From the NCBI GenBank assembly GCA_020850375.1, contig JADZET010000462.1, forward strand, positions 1 through 6,653: a stretch of DNA of 6,653 bases, read 5' to 3'. Position 1 is the first letter of the stretch. Each line of letters starts with the position of its first letter. Below are positions 3,753 to 6,653 of this stretch, in pieces. Under the pieces are notes generated by a model. The model searched no databases. It was given only the letters and a program-made list of their open reading frames with translations, and had not been told where the DNA came from. Source of the stretch: Phycisphaeraceae bacterium (GTDB lineage Bacteria > Planctomycetota > Phycisphaerae > Phycisphaerales > Phycisphaeraceae). Position numbers and translations under genes: made by a program.

Positions 3753-6488
3753 TTAAAAAGGGATATCGTCGTCGGCCGGCACGTAATTCGGCTCGTTCAG
3801 CGGCGTATCGGCCATGGGCAGTTCCGCCAGGTCTGCAGGATCGGGCTTCTCGCCCAGTTCGCACTTGACGATCCGGTCGTACTTCTCGCCGGTGACGCTG
3901 CGGACGGTGATCGACAGCGCCTCAGCCAGCGCCCCGGCGTTCGCCAGGGCGACGGCGTCGTCGACGTTCTCCGGCACCGGCAGGCGCGAGCGCAGCTTCC
4001 ACCAGGCCTCGGCCTTGCCCCTGGCGTAACCCGTGTGCTCGAAGCAGACCCACTCGCTACGGTGGTCATTGAAGCCGATGCGGTAATCCACCCGCATGGT
4101 TCGCGGGTGATCCTCGGGGGCGTCGCGCTTCACGTGGACGCTGTAGCCGACCTCACTGACGGCGTGCTGCGTCTCGGTGATCTCCCTGGAGAGGATGCCG
4201 GCCGTGGACGCTTCCTGTTCATGCTGGCCGCGATTGGGGGGTGGGAACTCATAACCGCACTCGGGGCAGAGGGTGTAGGCGGCGTGGATCACCGCCTGGC
4301 ACTGCGGACATTCCTTGGCGGGCGCTTCACCCGAGCCTGTGGCTCGATCCTTGATCTCCAAGGCGTCGACGGGGCCATGCCGCAGGATATTGCCCCCGAA
4401 GTCCAAAATCAGGCAGTCGGTCTTGCCCGGATGCAGCCGGAATCCTCGACCCACCATCTGGTAGTAGAGTCCCGGCGAGTTCGTCGGCCGCAACAACGCC
4501 ACGCAGTCGATGTTGGGGGCGTCGAAGCCGGTCGTCAGCACGTTGACGTTGACCAGGTACTTGAGCTGCCCATCCTTGAACTTTTTCAAGAACTCCGCCC
4601 GCTCGAACGGCAGCGTGTCGCCGCAGACAAAGCCGCATTCGTGGCCCATCTCCCCCAGCACCTTCTGCACGTGCAGGGCGTGCTGGACGCCGGCGGCGAA
4701 GATCAACACTGAGTGCCGGTCGGCGGTCTGGTCGACGATCTCGCGGCAGGCCGAGCGCACCAGAGAGTCATCATCCATCAACGTCTCGACCTCGCCCGCG
4801 ATGAACTCGCCGCCCCGAATGTGCAAGGTGGATGTGTCCACCTTGCGCTTCCCCGCCTTGCTTTTGAGGGGACAGAGATACCCCTGCACGATCAATTCGC
4901 GCACACCGACTTCGTAGCAGATGTGGTTGAGCAGGTTCTCCGGGCCGCAGATCAGACCCGTGCTCATCCGGTACGGCGTGGCGGTCAGACCGACCAGGCG
5001 GATGTTGGGATTGACCACGCGGGCGTCGTCCAGAAACGTGCGGTACATCCCCTCGCCGTCCGGCGGGAGCATGTGCGCTTCGTCGATCAGGATCAGATCG
5101 AATCGGTCCAGTTCGGCGGCACGGCGGTAGACGCTCTGAATCCCCGCCACGATGATCGGGTGTTCGGTGTCGCGGCTCTTTAAACCCGCTGAATAGACCC
5201 CGATGCGGTTCCACAGGTCCGGAGCCATCGCGTGGAGCTTGTCGGCGGCCTGCTCGATCAGTTCCTTCACATGCGCCAGGATCAACACCCGCCCATCCCA
5301 TTGCTGGACGGCGTCACGGCAGATCGTCGCCATCACCGGGGTTTTGCCGCTGTTGTGATGAACGATGAAATGGCCGTCCAGGTAGAGATGGTCTGCGTCA
5401 AGGAGAAAGCCGTAGTAGCGCCCACGGCCGGCGGGCTCTACGCTGAAGCCCGTGCGCAGGACGGATTTCTTCTGCAGCCGCGCTGCCGGCCGGCGACGAG
5501 GAAGACGACACGGAACTTCGCTGAAATCGCCCCAGATCGACAGGCGAAAATACCAGCCGCCGGCCCCGCTCTGGCAAGAGCAGTACTTTCGAGTGCAATG
5601 GGCGGCGAATCCGAGACTACGCGCAAGGAACATGATGTCCGTCGCCAGTTCTCGGGACTGGGTGATGTGATCCACCCCGCTCTTGTTGGCGCAGCCATCG
5701 CTGTCCAGCAGGCCGGCCAAGAGCAACATTCGCTCTTGCCGCGTCGCGGTCAAATAGGTGTGCGGGATGAACTTGCTCGCCGCATTCCGGCCGGCCAACT
5801 CCAAAGATGCCAGCGCTTCCGTAAGAATGCCGTATTTCCCCTCCTCCTTGACGATGCGATAGGAGGGGCAGCGACCACCCGAGGCATGGATGGTTACGCC
5901 ACAGTTGATGCCGTGGGCGTACTCAATCCAGGCGTCAGCAATCTCCTCGTCAGCGGTTGTCAATTGGATCGTGTCGTCGCTAAGGCAGCCGTCTCCAAGA
6001 AGCAGGCCAAAGATGTATGGAGGGATGGGAAGATTTGGGCGTGTCGTGAACTCGACCGCGACGCGACGGAGTTTTCGCAGGTGCCGCCAGGATTTCGGTT
6101 TCGTCAGGTAATCCTTGACGGCGATGTTGTCGATCTCGCCGCCACGCCGATAGCACGCGAACTCCCGTTTGCCCTCATTGGTACAGACCAGCGAAAGCAC
6201 ATGGCCCGCGTTGACGACGAACGGCTCGCCGCGGTGCGGCGTAACCCGGAACATGTCGTCCTCGCCCCGAAACAACTGTAGAACGCGGCGGGGTTGGCTG
6301 TCCGGTCCCATGAGCACATCACCGACAGTCACGTCCTCAACAGGCTTGACCGTACCGTCAAACATGAGGATGGGATGCCCTGCCGCATGGCACGCGGTAG
6401 GCAGGACCACGCAGGGGTGATCGTCCCGCGCCCGCAGGTGGGCGTAGACAGCGGCGATGGCCTCGGATTGGTATGGCCGAAGCTGCAT
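3753..6488 (-). CDS. DEAH-box superfamily 2 DNA helicase with intein in the P-loop and SSB-like C-terminal tip, 911-residue precursor
   Basis: An ATP-driven superfamily 2 helicase (UvsW/SSL2/RecG-like group). The N-terminal MQLRPYQSEAI is the usual Q-region opening. Motif I is split by an intein (C33-N379); the spliced product reads PTA|SGKTPVMATI. Further motifs: Ia near ILAHVKEL (403-410), DEAH at 469-472, TATPYR at 502-507 (motif III), NVLTTGFDAP at 649-658 (motif V) and QMVGRGFR at 677-684 (motif VI). A zinc ribbon follows (CPQC 727-730, CPEC 741-744), then about 130 residues that I cannot assign. The protein ends in ADDDIPF, identical in its last six residues to E. coli SSB. The mature length after splicing would be 564. 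The start at 6488 has GGAGGAG 5 nt upstream; an in-frame ATG at 6581 would add 31 basic residues that overlap the preceding gene and lack family character. The gene begins 2 nt after the upstream stop. Confidence 0.92.
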   Translation of the reverse strand: MQLRPYQSEAIAAVYAHLRARDDHPCVVLPTACHAAGHPILMFDGTVKPVEDVTVGDVLMGPDSQPRRVLQLFRGEDDMFRVTPHRGEPFVVNAGHVLSLVCTNEGKREFACYRRGGEIDNIAVKDYLTKPKSWRHLRKLRRVAVEFTTRPNLPIPPYIFGLLLGDGCLSDDTIQLTTADEEIADAWIEYAHGINCGVTIHASGGRCPSYRIVKEEGKYGILTEALASLELAGRNAASKFIPHTYLTATRQERMLLLAGLLDSDGCANKSGVDHITQSRELATDIMFLARSLGFAAHCTRKYCSCQSGAGGWYFRLSIWGDFSEVPCRLPRRRPAARLQKKSVLRTGFSVEPAGRGRYYGFLLDADHLYLDGHFIVHHNSGKTPVMATICRDAVQQWDGRVLILAHVKELIEQAADKLHAMAPDLWNRIGVYSAGLKSRDTEHPIIVAGIQSVYRRAAELDRFDLILIDEAHMLPPDGEGMYRTFLDDARVVNPNIRLVGLTATPYRMSTGLICGPENLLNHICYEVGVRELIVQGYLCPLKSKAGKRKVDTSTLHIRGGEFIAGEVETLMDDDSLVRSACREIVDQTADRHSVLIFAAGVQHALHVQKVLGEMGHECGFVCGDTLPFERAEFLKKFKDGQLKYLVNVNVLTTGFDAPNIDCVALLRPTNSPGLYYQMVGRGFRLHPGKTDCLILDFGGNILRHGPVDALEIKDRATGSGEAPAKECPQCQAVIHAAYTLCPECGYEFPPPNRGQHEQEASTAGILSREITETQHAVSEVGYSVHVKRDAPEDHPRTMRVDYRIGFNDHRSEWVCFEHTGYARGKAEAWWKLRSRLPVPENVDDAVALANAGALAEALSITVRSVTGEKYDRIVKCELGEKPDPADLAELPMADTPLNEPNYVPADDDIPF
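3756..3773 (-). other. SSB-like acidic C-terminal tip (DDDIPF) of the helicase
   Basis: The last six helicase residues, 906-911, are DDDIPF, followed directly by TAA. The same six residues end E. coli SSB, where they form the docking peptide for many DNA-repair and replication proteins, whose pockets need the free terminal Phe. Here the Phe is also terminal. The preceding stretch (NEPNYVPA) is Pro/Asn-rich and probably flexible, as in SSB tails. The function is inferred by resemblance only. Confidence 0.7.
5352..6392 (-). mobile_element. LAGLIDADG (DOD) homing-endonuclease intein, 347 aa, inserted in the helicase P-loop
   Basis: A protein-splicing element inside the helicase frame. It begins at C33 (CHAAGHPILMFDG, splicing block A, followed by VGDVLMG) and ends at HHN (377-379), with Ser380 as the +1 nucleophile. 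Block B is PFVVNAGHVLSL (H96 present, N93 where Thr is common). Block F is YYGFLLDADHLYLDG (358-372). Between them lie two LAGLIDADG-type motifs about 100 residues apart, FGLLLGDGC (160-168) and LLAGLLDSDGC (256-266), each with its catalytic Asp (D166, D264), so the endonuclease may be active. Insertion lies between T-A32 and S380-G-K-T of the Walker A motif, a recognised intein hotspot in ATPases. GC over 5821-6120 is about 57% by hand count, against 62-68% in flanking blocks, in line with separate ancestry. Removal restores one continuous helicase. Splicing competence is inferred from the complete set of terminal residues. Confidence 0.93.
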
Positions 6489-6490
6489 GG

Positions 6491-6653
6491 CTACTCCTCC
6501 AGCCTCGAACCTTCCGAAACTGCGACTTCCGGCGCGGCCACCTTTGCGAGCAGCCGTCCGCTTCGCCTGCAGTCCACGCATTCGCGGCCTACGCCGAGGC
6601 GGCTATGCCGGCTTCGGTTGAACGCAGCGAATGGTTTGATTTGCCCGCAGTAG
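6491..6653 (-). CDS. C-terminal end of a small Cys4 zinc-finger protein, partial (5' end beyond window)
   Basis: An open frame enters from the right edge and ends at TAG (6491-6493), giving 53 visible residues. They begin YCGQIKPFAAFNRSR, then RLGVGRECVDC, and end in a low-complexity tail SEGSRLEE. The pattern Cys-Gly-x-x-Lys-Pro-x-x-x-Phe, then Gly-x-x-x-Cys-x-x-Cys about 22 residues on, matches small phage treble-clef proteins (endonuclease VII/HNH-like or other Cys4 fingers). The partner Cys of the first pair would lie just outside the window. The stop is only 2 nt from the helicase ATG, and the last codons contain the helicase ribosome binding site, which supports this as a real upstream gene of the same operon. 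There is too little sequence to assign a function; it may be nuclease-related or a simple DNA-binding finger. Confidence 0.6.
   Translation of the reverse strand, partial: YCGQIKPFAAFNRSRHSRLGVGRECVDCRRSGRLLAKVAAPEVAVSEGSRLEE
6494..6500 (-). promoter_or_regulatory. Ribosome binding site setting the helicase start at 6488
   Basis: GGAGGAG lies 5 nt upstream of ATG 6488, inside the last codons of the preceding zinc-finger gene. It makes 6488 a better start than the in-frame ATG at 6581 and suggests coupled translation of the two genes. Confidence 0.85.

Noticed and set aside
2322..4712. 796-codon plus-strand open frame
   Set aside because: It spans parts of four minus-strand genes and is codon-aligned antisense to three of them. 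It has no family motifs, so it is a compositional shadow.
4771..5301. 176-codon minus-strand open frame inside the helicase
   Set aside because: It is an out-of-frame shadow of helicase motifs, Arg/Gly/Pro-rich with no domain.
5232..6281. 349-codon plus-strand open frame
   Set aside because: It is codon-aligned antisense to the helicase and intein, with no motifs or ribosome binding site argument.
6489..6581. Longer helicase start at ATG 6581
   Set aside because: The extra 31 residues are basic and low in information, overlap the upstream gene's frame, and the downstream ATG 6488 has a strong GGAGGAG site and the usual family N-terminus.
1..6653. tRNA, rRNA, CRISPR array, IS ends, att sites, rho-independent terminator
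   Set aside because: I looked for clover-leaf-like blocks, regularly spaced repeats, terminal inverted repeats and GC hairpins followed by T-runs on both strands, and saw none convincing. Almost all of the sequence is coding.

Overview
This window is one compact, leftward (minus-strand) block of DNA-replication genes. It looks like part of a bacteriophage, prophage or integrative element from a high-GC bacterium (63-68% GC in most 60-base blocks counted by hand). The evidence is the gene content: a primase-polymerase fused to a DUF3987-type helicase, a superfamily 2 helicase, a phage-type N6-adenine methyltransferase and a small RecB-like nuclease. The genes also overlap or nearly touch, and strong GGAGG-type ribosome binding sites sit inside the preceding genes. 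The host lineage cannot be read from the sequence. There is no rRNA, tRNA, CRISPR array or IS element, and no gene-free stretch over 300 bases.

In transcription order, from the right edge leftwards: (1) 6491-6653, the 3' end of a small Cys-rich zinc-finger protein, 5' end outside the window; (2) 3753-6488, a DEAH-box superfamily 2 helicase of 911 codons carrying a 347-residue LAGLIDADG intein (5352-6392) inside its ATP-binding P-loop and ending in DDDIPF, the same six residues that end E. coli SSB; (3) 3558-3737, a 59-residue zinc-ribbon protein resembling the extreme C-terminal tail of B12-dependent ribonucleotide reductase NrdJ; (4) 2466-3542, a ParB-like/HTH domain fused to a phage Dam-type adenine methyltransferase; (5) 2045-2479, a PD-(D/E)XK-like nuclease; (6) 1-2054, a primase-polymerase/DUF3987 helicase with a GTG start, cut by the left edge after 684 codons.

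Together these look like a largely self-contained replication cassette: priming and unwinding (PriPol-DUF3987), a second unwinding or remodelling enzyme (SF2 helicase) that may dock on SSB partners through an SSB-like tail, DNA marking (ParB-Dam), DNA processing (nuclease), and possibly a link to nucleotide supply (NrdJ-tail-like ribbon). The intein interrupts the P-loop, so the helicase should bind ATP properly only after protein splicing. The observations most worth following up are the SSB-mimicking tail, the P-loop intein and the free-standing NrdJ-like tail. The long plus-strand open frames are codon-aligned shadows of the minus-strand genes.
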